Assembly: GCA_023853785.1 (NCBI GenBank)
Contig: JAJIRX010000769.1
Location: forward strand, 1-60,216
DNA: 60,216 nt
Direction: 5' to 3'
From: Psilocybe azurescens
Taxonomy: Eukaryota > Basidiomycota > Agaricomycetes > Agaricales > Agrocybaceae
The stretch's first letter is position 1, and each line of letters opens with the position of its first letter. Below, piece after piece: positions 25,303-37,453 of this stretch. Under the pieces are notes generated by a model, which saw nothing but the letters and a program-made list of their open reading frames with translations, had not been told where the DNA came from and searched no databases. Position numbers and translations under genes: made by a program.

Positions 25303-25315
25303 AATTCAACCAACA
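25303..25315. repeat. Target site duplication of the LINE, left copy
   Basis: The 13-bp string aattcaaccaaca ends at 25,315 just before the LINE and recurs at 43,664-43,676 directly after the poly-A tract. The string is part of the TPR repeat consensus (codons for QFNQ), so the insertion landed inside a TPR codon run. Confidence 0.85.
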
Positions 25316-25448
25316 GTCGCTTCTCTACCCTTAACCACTCCCATCTCAAAATTTCCCACGCTTAACGCAGGGCAAACGAGAGTCTCGGAAGACATACAGG
25401 CGTTTAGATAGCGTAAATACACACTTTTAAATCTACAATCCTACCTAA

Positions 25449-27252
25449 ATGAGTCAACCCAAATCCCCGCCAGACATGGCGGCAAAGACGAAACCACCAA
25501 CGCGCATACTGACGGCGGCCAGGACAGGGAAAAACAGGAAAAGGAAGCAGCAACTGTAAGGAGGCGCATCCTTGACACGCCCGGAATAGAATCACCACCA
25601 CCACCCTCCACCCAATTCTTTGACGACGGAAAGGATAAACCAATAAACAATGCAACAGATGCTCGAGAATACCTAGAAACCACCCTGATGTATGTGCCAA
25701 GAGGTGCACCCCCAACCCCGCATAATATGGCAACAGCCCTCTTTCAGGTCTCTGAAATGAAAGGATTAACACAACCAGCAGTGCGAGCAGTGAGATCCGT
25801 GGCCTACATGATGGAGAGATTGGAGACAGAAGCAACAGCAGCACAGGGCGAGGGGAGATTGCAGTCGAACAAGCGGAATATGTCAGGGAGGAGCTAAGAA
25901 ACATGGCATCGCATATCACGACAACAATTTCAGCGGAGGTTGAGAAACACCTTGCCACCATCACAGAGACAGCACAGACAGCACAGAAGGCCCTCACACA
26001 GAGCATCCCACAGGCAGCACGACAACAAACAATGGCACCGTCAGCAACACGATACAGCGATGCAGTCCGATCCCAAGATGGCCCACCAAGACACCAAACC
26101 GACCCAAGGCTCGTGGCCAGGAAGGTATCAGATCACGACAATTCCTCCTCGATTTCCCCAGCGACTCCATGGTACACAAGATAAGCCAAACGGAACTATT
26201 ACGACTCTACAATGCAGGGATAGCAGCGCTCAACGACGATATCACTGGTCAAGTCAAACACAAGATTAGATCAGTAGAAAGACTATCAAATAAAGGGATA
26301 CTGGGAGTTCCTCACAGATGAGGGTGCCAAATGGTTCCATACTGCAAATAACGCTGACCGCTTGCTTTCTTCTCTAGGTGAGAATGGCGAAGGAGCACAA
26401 CGCAAATCTCGAACATACAACCTCATCGCATACTATGTCCCAGTCAAATTTGAAACAGATAACAGAAAGCACATCGACGAGATGCTTGAGACCAACAACC
26501 TCCACATCGATGACCTTGAACGAGTACGATGGGCCAAGCCAATTGCCCGACGGAAACAAAGAAAGAAGGCAAAACTACGCACACCTTATCCTGGTCCTAC
26601 GTAACACAGGCAAAGCAAACAAAGTGATATGCGACGGGCTAGTGATATACGGCAAGAGGGTCGATGTACGGAAGAGCAAGAAAGAACCGATCAGATGTCT
26701 CAAATGTCAAGGGTACAATCATATTGCAAGGGAATGCATCAACAGCTACGACACCTGCGGCAACTGCGCAAATCGCACTCACAAAACAGAAGACTGCACC
26801 TCACAAACCAAGAAATGTGTATCATGTGGCGACCGTGGCGACGGACATACCAGCTGGGACCGCAACTGCCCTCATTCCACCGAAAATGCCAACAATTTGA
26901 CATCAATCACCCCGAAAATGCAATACCCTTCTTCCCAGACACAGAACCATGGACATGGACAGCCGAATATCAGCCACCAACAATCCGTCACAAGCAAGTG
27001 TACGAACCAACGGCAGAAGATATCGAACAACGGGCAAAGAGAGTGGATGACGAGCTGCGACCAATGCGTCAGTCCCTGCTCGATTATCGGCCCCAAGCCA
27101 AAACGACGACACACCAACCCACACAGCAGACAGCAATGACCACTAATCACCAACTGCCCCAACGGCCAACAGCAGCCAGCCCAGAAAAGAGGATGACCAG
27201 GGAAGAACTAGCACGGCTGGAGGCCCTTCTCGCATCAGAAGTAGAAAAATAG
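25449..27252 (+). pseudogene. LINE ORF1, Gag-like nucleic-acid-binding protein
   Basis: The RNA-binding protein of the LINE. A start at 25,449 (MSQPKSPPDMAAK) is followed within 30 codons by a switch to the frame that carries the conserved helical part (REYLETTLMYVPRGAPPTP). Further switches occur near 25,850, 26,130 and 26,570. Three C-x2-C-type zinc knuckles lie at about 26,690-26,880 (CLKCQGYNHIAREC, CGNCANRTHKTEDC, CVSCGDRGDGHTSWDRNC). The C-terminal tail (MTREELARLEALLASEVEK) ends at 27,252. ORF1 of Tad-like LINEs packages the RNA. Confidence 0.75.
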
Positions 27253-27352
27253 AGCGCCAAGAAAAGAGGAAAAGGATAAGGAGGCACAAAGCAAAGCGAC
27301 ATCGAGAGAATCAACAGTACCTCCGACCCTGAAGGAACCCCTCCACCGACCC

Positions 27353-28908
27353 ATGATGCCTGAACGACAACCACCACTAAACCGGCTCCGAATACTGCAG
27401 ATAAACCTCAACAAATCCCGCAATGCACATAACGACTTAATCAATCGCCCCACTCAGCAACGAATGGGACATAATATTATTACAAGAACCGCACATAACA
27501 ACAACAGGACTGTTACGAACTCCTCTTAACTTCTCACTAGTCTCTCCACACGACAGATTTACTGATAAAGCATCTCCTACTAGATCTGCAATAATGGTTA
27601 ACACACAACTATCATCAAATGCATGGATCGAGCTAGCAATACCAGGCAACAACGACCTGACAGCTATCCGAATAACAACACAAACATGCAACCTAACCAT
27701 TGTGAACATCTACAACGACAATAAACACATGGTGAACATCAGCCACCTCCGACGATTTTTGCGAAAAGAAAGACACCGGATACACCAAACAGAAGACGAT
27801 CAGGTTATATGGGCAGGGGATTTTAACAGCCACCACCCGCTATGGGATAGAGATGAGGACCATCGCTTATTCACTGCAGAAGCTACCCGTCGTGCTGAAC
27901 GTATCATTGCCCTTGCTGCTGATGAAAACATGCAGGTCGGCGCTACCAAAAGGGATCCCAACTATACGCCACTATGTCAATAAACGATACACAAGGCCCG
28001 ACAACGTCTGGTGCACAGAAGACCTCATGGATCGCATTGTGAGATGCGACGTGGAAGGCTTCCTGCAACCGCCAGGTACCGATCACTTCCTATCGTAACA
28101 ATAATTGACCTGCCACAGAACCGTGTCATGCCAACTCTATCCCTAAACTTCCGTATGACCGACTGGGAAACATTCAACACCACCCTCACAAGTAAAATTA
28201 TCGAAATGCCAGAGCCCAAGGAACTCACCAGCAAAGAAGAACTGCAAGCATCGGCAACAGCACTGACAACAGCCCTGCAGGAATCAATAAAAATAGCAGT
28301 CCCAATAAACAAACCATGCCCAAACTCAAGAGATGGTGGAACCGAGCACTGAGCGACCTACGAAAAGACATGAACAAGCTAAGTCGACTCTCATACCGCT
28401 ACAGAGCAGTTCCTGAACACCCGAGTCACGCAGAACATATCACAAAAGCAAAAGCATATGGAAAGGAAATGGATAGAACAAAGCTCCAGCACTGGAGAGA
28501 CTTCCTGGAAGATGCAACGACAAAAGATATCTGGACAGCCAACAAATACATCAGCACCCCAACAACTGACGGCGGCAAGACCAGAATACCTGTCCTGAAA
28601 CAGAAGACCACAGCAGGCCAAAATATCGAACTAACCACCAACGAAGGCAAAGCGGAGGCTCTCGCAACCTCTTTCTTCCCACCAAAACCAACAGAAACAA
28701 CAGTACCGGCCAATTACGACTACCCAGAACCATTGCCACCCCCTCAAAAATCACAGAAGAACGCATACGCGAACACATCACCAAGCTCTCACCTTACAAA
28801 GCAAGTGGCCCACGGCATACCCAACATTGTACTGCAAAAATCGGTTGAGCTTATAGGGACATATCTCCATCACATATACCAAGCCACACTCACTCTCAAC
28901 ACATACGT
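27353..28908 (+). pseudogene. LINE ORF2, 5' part: endonuclease and linker
   Basis: Begins MMPERQPPLNRLRILQINLNKSRNAH, the entry strand of an apurinic/apyrimidinic-type endonuclease. The catalytic Glu is in WDIILLQEPH at about 27,470-27,495, reached by a frame change near 27,440. NIYNDN (about 27,710) and the GDFNSHHPLWD motif (about 27,820-27,850) are present. Frame changes recur near 27,960 and 28,300. The following linker (KLKRWWNRALSDLRKDMNKLSR) leads towards the reverse transcriptase and is cut at 28,908 by the Gypsy LTR. It continues at 40,756. Confidence 0.8.
28905..28908. repeat. Target site duplication of the Gypsy element, left copy
   Basis: The tetranucleotide acgt lies directly before the 5' LTR and again at 40,752-40,755 directly after the 3' LTR. 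Four-base duplications are known for part of the Ty3/Gypsy group; a five-base reading does not match here. Confidence 0.65.
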
Positions 28909-30599
28909 TGTCATACACCAATTTTGATTGGATATGAGATTTATCTATAAGCTTAGAGCATCTGTCTCGACTCCCCATTGCATGCAGAAGCCAGGGTTAT
29001 TATTTCGCATTTTTATCTGAAGCACATCCCTCAATATTCAACGTCAAAGCCCATTCACAGTCCACTTCAAGCTCCATTCCAACTTTCAATCTCCACTTCA
29101 ACCCTTTGATCAGTTACATTCCCTATCAATGATTCAATCGTCTATCTATTTCGAACCTCAAGGCTATGCGCAGATTATTCTTGGACATCATTCCTATCTA
29201 TCCTAGTACGCACAGCACTGCACAGCATCATATATCACCATCGTCATCAGCATTTGATCATCTACAACTATTTGGTCCTTAACTAGATTCCACATATGCA
29301 GCAAATCTTTGTCTCACTCAGCAGTCTTGGTAATGGATGACTGAGCTGTGCCATGAATAGACTGGTTCTATTCATTGGCATGGTACTTGTTCGCTATTTT
29401 GGCTCCTTTTCTATTGTCTGACACTTTCATATGATTGATCCTTCCTTCCTTTTGTCATTCTTGCTTATTGTACTTACTCAGCTTCGCTTCTTTCTTACTC
29501 ATCTCACTTCGCTTTTCATAATCCTGCTTATACTTCTTACTCATTCTATGTTACTTACTTACTCATCCTTCTATTTTTCACTCCTAAACTCCATCAGCCT
29601 TCAATCTATTGTATGTAGTTGACAGATGGGACTACTGGGTGTCGTTCTACAGAATGATTAGTATAGTTTGGACGCTTGATCTCTTTTAAATATTTTTCTA
29701 TGTTCTCTGGTATATAAACCATGTATTAGTATCGCTTGGAATACAAGGAAGTTACAAGCCCCAACTTTCTTCACAGCAAAGATTTCAAGTTATCAAGTAC
29801 TCAGTCCAGCACTCCAAGCACGCATTCAATCAATCTCTATCAGTATTCAGCACGAAATTCAACAATCACTCCAGTTATTCAAGACGTTCATCAGAGGCTA
29901 GACTAGCCTATCCAACCACCCACGCTCTCACATCCCAGGGCAATTTGTTCAGTTCATTTCGATCCTATTATCCTCCAGACCCTTCATTCTTCCTCTACTT
30001 CAAGATCCTCAACTCCCCATCGCTTTTATTGCTCCAGAATATTTTTATTCTGCAATCTTGGTCTTGTTGTCATCTTCATCCATCGCCCTAGTCATCCCTC
30101 ATTCACTCCACCGCTCTGTTTGATTTTTGGTTCAAGAACATCGCACAATCCTTCATCATCTATCACTCCAGGCCGCTCAAGTCATTACTCTATCAGCAGG
30201 CTTTACTTCTAGCTTTGCAGACGCTGTAGACTCGATTAAAGCGCACTAGGATCAAGACTACATTCTCACTCCTGCCCCCATATCAATCCCTGCAAATTAT
30301 CTAGTCATTTGGCCCCTCCACAGTCATCACTCTTCGTTCACACCGTTCTACCCTAATCAAGTCGGGTTGCTTCCTCTCAGTAAATACTCAAGGGCATTTT
30401 ATATTCCCTCATCCATTCCTCCTTCTTCATACGTGTCCCTGCCCTCCTCAGACCACATACATCTACACAACCTAGTGGCAAAGCCAGCCCTCACTTTAAC
30501 TCAACAGGGAGAGAGTCGTCTTATCTAGTCTAGACCATTCCTCTCTGGTTTGTGTTTTGGTTTTCGATTTATATATCAAATCACACACTACGTAGTTCA
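28909..30599 (+). repeat. 5' LTR of Gypsy element
   Basis: Long terminal repeat from TGTCATACAC to GTAGTTCA. A TATA-like tatataa at 29,711-29,717 marks the likely U3 promoter, with transcription probably starting shortly downstream. The short open frame within it (29,431-29,622) is copied identically in the 3' LTR and is not a gene. Confidence 0.92.
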
Positions 30600-30601
30600 T
30601 C

Positions 30602-30619
30602 TGGAGCCCACCGCGAGGA
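30602..30619 (+). promoter_or_regulatory. Primer binding site of Gypsy element
   Basis: Two bases after the 5' LTR the sequence TGGAGCCCACCGCGAGGA begins with TGG, which would pair with the CCA end of a tRNA primer. The tRNA cannot be named without a search of the host tRNA set. Confidence 0.45.
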
Positions 30620-30849
30620 GGGTTTCTCTAGGTTCATATCCAACACTTTATCAACTTGCCAGCCTTCAAATCGAATTCTATCACCTGTACTCCTTCCCCA
30701 CATCCCTCTAGCACTCTCCACCGTTCCATTTCCATTTTTTAGCTTTTGTTTTAGCTTTTTTTCTAGGTTCTTTCTAGGTTCTTTCTAGGCTCCCTTTAGG
30801 CTCTTTCTAGGCGACTGTATCTTGCTCTTGGTTCCGTTATTTTTCTACT

Positions 30850-32490
30850 ATGACCAATCCATCTGATTCTGCGACTCCTGCTCCTGTTTTAACTCCTGCT
30901 CCTCTTCCCACCATGGGTACAACAATTATTCAGCGCACTCCTGTCGATATGCCTGTCCCTACCGCAACTGGTGCTCCAAAGTTCTCTGGATCTTACACAG
31001 AGGTCAAGAATTTCTTAGACCAATGTGACCGTCTATTCCTTCAGTACAGTGTCACCACAGACGATGAGAAGGTCCGCTACATGTATCTTTGCTGCAATCG
31101 TCAAAGCCAGCGAAATTGTCGAAGGCCTTAGCGACTACCACACCAAGGAATGGAATGGACTCAAAGCCCAGATGCTAGCTATATTTGATCATGATCGCAA
31201 CACCCAGAAATTCACCCTCAGTGCTTTACGAGCTTATACCTTTCAACACTCTCAGCAGCCCCTCCGATCTCTTGATGAGTTCAGGGAATATCAAAGACAA
31301 TACACTCGGATTGCTGGTTGGCTTCGCAATAACAACAAGATCTCTGGGGACGAATACAATCAATATTTCTGGCTTGGAATCAGTCCGAATTTGCAGCCCA
31401 CAGCTGGAGGCCAAGCTTCTTATTCTTAACAGAGATGCAGATCCTTCAGTACCATTCCTAATGGCCGATGTTATTAAAGCTACAGAACTCATCTACAAAC
31501 GCGATCGCTTTGACATGGGAGTCTTCGATAATCCTTCTGCCCAACCCTATGCATCACTCCTTCCATCTAACGACATCAAGGAAGAGAACTCCTCTTTGCT
31601 CGATGAAATCAAGCGCTACATCCAAGCCATTATTCCCAGCAATGGAGCCCACAATGTATCAGATGATCGTGCTGTTAGGCCACCGGAAGAGACTCGCAGA
31701 ATATTCAAGGACCTGGAAAAGGAAGAGATCAAAGCGCATCAGGCTGACGAAGTGGAGAATCTTATCAAAGAGATGACCAAGCTCACCATTTCCGAACCCA
31801 ACTACGCTGTCTATTATTTTCGAGCTGTAAAACTGGAACCTTCTCTGGCCGGAATGCTCGTCGCACCTGCTATCATGAACGCAACTGTACCACAACAACC
31901 TAAGCAACCCTCTAGTTTTGCACCTCCTCCACCTCAGCAAACCCAATATATGCAGCGCGCACGTACCTCTCTTGCTGATATGACTTGTTACGGATGTAAT
32001 CAGCAAGGCCATGGCATGAACACTTGTCCAGGACTCGCAGATCTCGCTAGCAAGAAGGTCATCACTCGGGACAGCAGCAACCGCATAGTCTTTGCAGACG
32101 GATCACGTATCTTTCGTGTTATGGGAGAATCTATAATTCAGGCAGTACAACGTCAGCGCCCTGCTCCAGCACCTATAGCCACTTCTAACCTTGCCATTTG
32201 TGATCCCTACTATGTGGAAGAGAAGTACAATGCAAACATATTCGAGGAAGACGATGAGGATGATATTGGTTCCTATCTTGGCGACTCTGATTATATTCTT
32301 GCAGGTCCGAGTAACCGCATTGTCCCAGAAAGGAAAATTCGCACAGCCAGGAAGCAAGTTTTTGATGGTGTCATCGTTCCCGAGCCAGCCTACATCAAAG
32401 CCAAACGCCTTGAGGCCAAAGGGAAGATGAAGGAAAAGGAAAACACGGGTTCCATCCATTTCCATTTTGAAACGCCCCACTGCACCTGAG
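30850..32490 (+). pseudogene. Gypsy gag polyprotein region
   Basis: Starts MTNPSDSATPAPVLTP after a T-rich leader and runs through the capsid-like helical part (GAPKFSGSYTEVKNFLDQCD; FTLSALRAYTFQHSQQPLRS). A CCHC zinc knuckle (CYGCNQQGHGMNTC) sits at about 31,986-32,027, and an acidic C-terminal part follows. Frame changes are needed near 31,085, 31,400 and 32,470. Gag forms the particle that packages the element RNA. Confidence 0.8.
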
Positions 32491-33707
32491 AAGCCGGAAA
32501 TTCCTAACTCGTCCACTCCTGTCCTCATTAACCCTCCTGTTGCCCCTCCTGTCAATCAAACTGTCAATCAGCCTGTCACTGTCAAAGAAACTCCATCTGT
32601 CAAACAACCTATTGCACCACCTGTCAATAATCCTATTGTTCCGCGTTACCCCAGACTTCTAGACCCCACGTTTCCTTTGACCCTTCTGACGATGATCAAA
32701 TCATGGAAGACGCCACCATTAAACCCAACAAGGATAAATCACCTGCCAAGCCACGTGTTCCTGCCCAAAAGCGGATTGCCGAAGTTTCACGTGGAGTTGA
32801 TCCTATGGCCATAGCTCAGCGTTGCCTTAATCGGTCTGCAGATGTCACGCTCGGTGAACTCATGGGCGTCTCCAAAGATGTCAAGAACTGTATTGGGTCC
32901 CTAATCAAGGCAAAAACTATTTCCGTGGAAGAATTCCGCTCCAAATTCGCTTCTTACGATCCCAATATCAATATCTATACGGCCTTTACGAATATCGAAC
33001 CTGAATTACCGCCTGACGCTGTTTATTTTGGACACCTTCTCCGGGCACATGCACCTCTTATTCGGATCAACATGACCTGCAATGGCAAGCTTCTGGAAGG
33101 CCTCCTTGATTCAGGTGCTACGCAGAATATTATCAGCGAACGTGTGTGGAAAGAAGTCGCGAATCTCCCTATGGACAATAAGAAGACGATCACGATGTAC
33201 GACATTCATGGTGGCCAATCTAGGATGCTTGGCTTCGTTGAACAGATCCCATTGAATGTAGGAAGTGTCCAAACTTGGGCTAATTGTTTTGTATCTGATA
33301 GGGTTAAATTCGATGTTCTGGTTGGACGACCCTGGACCCGTGACAACTTTGTTGATGTTTTGGAGCGACCTGAAGGGACATTCTTATCCTTTTATGACCC
33401 TGGAGATGAAACTCATGTTCGCAAATTCCTTGCCCTCCCTGACTCTCATCCAAACTCTATGGCGTTCATCACAGAAGAAACCCCTTCCACCTCGTTTCTC
33501 GCCACTTATGGCATTGACGTTTTTAATGAGCACCCTGATCTGGAAGAAGGGGAAATTGCCGAAGACCTCAATTTGGAAGACGGCGAAGAACTCGACAATT
33601 TACAATATCCGGAAGAGACCCCCAGTCTGCCCAACCATCTATTCTTCTCACACACCCTAATCCTGTCCATGACTCATCCCACGACTCATCCCCTGACGTT
33701 CCCATGA
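32491..33707 (+). pseudogene. Gypsy pro region: retropepsin-like aspartic protease
   Basis: A Pro/Val-rich linker (32,491-32,660, repeated PPVNxP motifs) shifts frame near 32,690 into a long clean stretch. The aspartic protease active site LLDSGATQNIIS lies at about 33,100-33,136, followed by the flap-like MYDIHGGQSRMLGF and VLVGRPW. The acidic tail EHPDLEEGEIAEDLNLEDGE ends near 33,600. The protease cuts the element polyprotein. Confidence 0.85.
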
Positions 33708-36040
33708 CCTCTGACTCAGACAACGCCACCGACTTCTATGACTCGCATGACTCACTTGCGGTACCTTCACATGATTCACATGAAACGCTATCCCCGCCAG
33801 ATTCAGGGGAATCCCATGATGCTTCGCAGAACAATGAAACCGCCCAAGAAGGAAATGACGTCAATCCCTGGACGCGCACCCCAATTGAACATGATTGGCC
33901 AGGACTCACAGAAGCTGATCGTGGATGGAGATCGCCCTGGCCAGAACCCACGATATGTCCGCGACACATGATGATACTGAATACTCAGCCGAAGATTACA
34001 ACTCGGAGCCGAGCGAACAACAAGAAGACGAAGAAGAATTGGACGAGCCTCCTCCCTTACAATCCCCAAATGGATATATTAATCACCAAACGACATTCTA
34101 TTCCCTAATGCTCACATTACCGCCACAGGACTTGACGACGGTCGCCGTTTGAAGACTGGACTCTCAGGGACACCACTCGACGAGCCTGCATCAATGAAAC
34201 TTATACATTCGAACAAGGGACGGCTTTTGTGCATTTTATTTATGGTAACACGGACAACTCTCCTGCCTCATATAACGCCAGTCCTGCTCCCCTGAAATCA
34301 TTCATGCACCTGCAGACCCAACATCCCCCTCATCGTCACTACCACTGAGGAGCCAATGGGTCAAAGATTCTCAACGCCTGCAGCCTCTGCTCCCTCCTCC
34401 TATTTCGATTTCCGTCACAACTCAAACGACGACCACCGCTGATTCCGGCCGACGCAATTAGTCTGGACGCTTCCGAAAACGACCAGCAGATAGAAGAGTT
34501 GGGTGTGCGTCAGTCAATCAATTCGCCTGCTATCACAGAGGAATTCTCGCTCTTACGCACTCCAAGTCCGAGACTGTCCGACTTCCCCCACCTGTTCCCT
34601 CAACGATGTGGATCGACAGATCGGGAATGCTGTCCCTTTGCCTGTGGCACATGCACTTCCCTCTACGGATGACGTCAACATCTTGGACGTTATGGAGGTT
34701 GTTCGTGTCCTTCTTCTTAATCTGGGCCGTGTTGAAGAAGATTTCTCGGCGACAGTTGTTTTGAACGACCGTGGAGAATCGTTTCATCCTCAGGACGATG
34801 ATAGTGATATGGAATCTCCAGGTTCTCACACAGAAGAGCTTATTCTCGACACTAGCAATGTGGATTCTCCGGCCGATCCAGACAACTCAGAGGAAGACTC
34901 TTACCATGGAATGGGTGTGTATTGACTGCATGGGTTAGTTAATTGTTTTTCCATATCGTTCTTTTTGGTTTACATCACGGACACTTATGTACATTATTCT
35001 CTCGACCGAAATGTCATTAAACTAATGTTTATTTATTCTCCATGTTTTTTCTTAACGTTCCCTTTGTATATATAGTTGGTTTCACTTCGACCGAAGCGTC
35101 AGCTAAACTAACGTTTATTTATTCATCAACTTCTTTTTATTTTATCGCTGTTCCATTTTCATTCTGACTCCCTACTCTTCTCGTTCGTTTATCTCATACG
35201 CTTCCATTGTCCAGTTTCTTTCATGTCTTTTGTTTTACACTTTCAACTTCTTTTTCCTTCTCCATCCGCCTTATCTTTTTCCTCTTCCGTTTCTTCCCCT
35301 CTGCAGTTCAAGTCCATCAATCGCTCTACTCCATGGAAGAGAATTGCTATCCCTCTCGTCTCAACCCACTTTTGCTATCAGATCGGGAATTACATTGGTC
35401 GCACGCAGGACCTCCTCCCTCGTCAACAGCTTCCCTCACACATATCCTCTGTTTGTTTGCGGTCAAAGAGTTCATTGATGGTATTACTGGAAGCGGAATC
35501 CATAACACCATCTCGGCTCAATATGTCCAGAAGCGTCACCTTTCCCACTAATGCGGAAAGACGAAATCTATCTGTGTCTATCATCAACCTCGATACCTGA
35601 ATTCTCAGCTTACTTTCAAAGAATGGGTGGATCCTCCGAACAACAGCCACGCAGCAAATCACAGCCAAAGACAATCAAAATGACCCGATTATTCAAATCA
35701 TCCTTATCCATACATATATTCCCTCCCCACTTCCATATCTACCTTTATCCCTGAAATCCCATCATCCATTTCCTACACCGCGTACAAACGAGTGGATCGC
35801 AAAGTTAAACCTATCAACAAAATCACTCCAGCGTATGCCAAAGTTATTCGACGAATTCCAGTTGACCCCCTCCTATCACTTCCTTTACTGCCTACCCGTC
35901 CTTCAGACTTCACCTATACCGCAAAATTAACACCTGAACGTATTCAATCCATGAAAATCAACACCAACCAATTCCTATGGCCCGAAGAAGAAAAACTTTT
36001 TCCACATCCTTCAGCTCAATGAACGTTCCTTAGCCTTTCA
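33708..36040 (+). other. Linker between Gypsy protease and reverse transcriptase
   Basis: About 2.3 kb with no recognised domain. The first part codes for Ser/His/Asp-rich low-complexity protein (DSHDSLAVPSHDSHETLS near 33,740). An acidic piece lies at 34,680-34,920. T-rich non-coding-looking sequence runs at 34,930-35,290. Coding resumes with RKVKPINKITPAYAKVIRRI at about 35,797, which leads into the reverse transcriptase. The length and the T-rich middle are unusual for a Gypsy pol gene. Confidence 0.5.
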
Positions 36041-37453
36041 CCAATCAGAACGTGGCACATTTTCTGAAGATTATTTTTCCCCTTATATTCTACCTGTCGA
36101 AGATCATGAACCATGGGTCGTACGCAATATTCCTATTCCTCCAGGCCTTCAAGAAGACGTCACAAAGCTCTTACGTGAAAAAGTCGCAGCCGGAGTGTAC
36201 GAACCAAGTCAAGCTCCTTATCGATCACCTATTTTCTGGGTCAAGAAGAAAGCGACCGGTGCTATCCGTCTTGTCCATGACCTTCAACTCCTCAACTCCA
36301 TTTCTTATCGTGATGCTGGTGTACCTCCTGTTCTTGATGACTTCGTTGTTCCTTTCGCTGGTCATTCCATCTACACAGTCTTTGACTTATATTGGGGATA
36401 TGACGCACGTAAAATTCATCCAGACAGTCGTGATCTTACCACCTTCCAGTCACCTATTGGTCCATTACGACTCACCTCCATGCCTATGGGATATACCAAT
36501 GCAGTTGCTGAATTTCAAGCCTGTACCACCTTCATTCTACAGCGATGAAATTCCTCATGTTGCCAACGTCTTCATCGATGATGTACCTATCAAAGGCCCT
36601 CTATCGCAGTACCTGGACGCCTCAGGAAATCCAGAAACCATTCCAGAAAATCCAGGGATCCGACGCTTTGTCTGGGAACATGCTCAGGACGTTCACCGAA
36701 TCATGCATCGTATGGGATGTGCCGGAGCCACGTTTTCTGGGTCTAAAACTCAGCTCGCTCAGCCTGAAGTACTTATTCTTGGACAAAAATGTACACCAGA
36801 AGGTCGCCTGCCTGACGATTCCAAAGTCGAGAAGATCATCAATTGGCCTAGACCCAAGAATATTCGTGATGTCCGTGCTTTTCTAGGACTTTGCGGAACA
36901 GTCCGCGTTTGGATCAAGAATTATTCCACACTCATCCGACCTCTCACTGAACTCTATCGCAAGGATGAACCTTTTATTTGGACTGATATCCGAGAACTTG
37001 CTTTCCTAACACTCAAAGAAATTGTTATTGATCCCCTATCCTCAGTTCCATTGATTATACTTCTGAACTCCCAGTTATCCTTTCTGTCGACACTTCTCAA
37101 ATTGCCGTTGGATTTATTTTGTCTCAAATTGCCCCTTCTGGACGTCGTCATCCTGCTCGCTATGGTTCCATACCCATGAATCCCGAGAAGCTCGTTATAG
37201 TCAACCCAAGTTGGAGCTCTATGGTCTTTTCTGTGCTCTACGTCACTACCGTTTGCATCTTATTGGAGTCAAGAATCTTCACGTTGAAGTAGACGCCAAA
37301 TACATCAAAGGCATGCTTAACGAACCTGATCTTCAACCTAACGCTTCTATGAACCGCTGGATCCAAGGCATTCTACTCTTCGACTTCACTCTCATTCATG
37401 TCAAAGCAGGAAGTCATCGTGGACCTGATGGTCTTTCCCGACGAGCCTACTGA
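36041..37453 (+). pseudogene. Gypsy reverse transcriptase and RNase H region
   Basis: Reverse transcriptase motifs in order: PYRSPIFWVKKK (36,217-36,252), RLVHDLQLLN, FAGHSIYTVFDLYWGY with the first catalytic Asp, LTSMPMGYTNAVAEFQ, and VFIDDV (36,567-36,584) with the Asp pair. The connection part follows (GQKCTPEGRLPDDSKVEKI; VRAFLGLCGTVRVWIKNY). RNase H begins near 37,080 (LSVDTSQIAVGFILSQIAP) and ends in the typical HRGPDGLSRR at 37,420-37,450. Frame changes occur near 36,545 (one extra base just after FILQ) and around 37,030-37,180. Confidence 0.88.

Larger units (their letters stand above)
21190..25315 (+). pseudogene. TPR-CHAT gene, unit A, 5' part (interrupted by LINE)
   Basis: N-terminal two thirds of a long TPR-CHAT protein. 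Translation should begin at 21,190 (MIESLHDGKLDASPP); three small introns precede the main exon at about 21,560. Residues from MAECKTELSL to about 22,480 form a helical N-terminal region (DTAIFLFCQVFGSRP; RFVGLTTLLDGLYARFNH). From about 22,480 to 25,315 there are about 21 TPR units of 45 residues with consensus LHRQALELRPxPHPxRSxSLxNLAxALWTRFNQ. Frame changes, each one base short of the repeat consensus, occur at 22,784, 24,415 and 24,934. The gene is cut at 25,315 by the LINE and resumes at 43,664. Fungal TPR-CHAT proteins are poorly characterised; the TPRs probably bind protein partners. As it stands it cannot make the full protein, unless the insertion is polymorphic in the other nucleus of a dikaryon. 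Confidence 0.85.

Noticed and set aside
22480..25315. Regular direct repeats that could suggest a CRISPR array
   Set aside because: The 135-bp units are coding (45-residue TPRs), have no unique spacers, and the genome is fungal.
29431..29622. 63-codon hydrophobic open frame, also at 39,585-39,776
   Set aside because: It lies inside the LTR and is identical in both LTRs only because the LTRs are copies.
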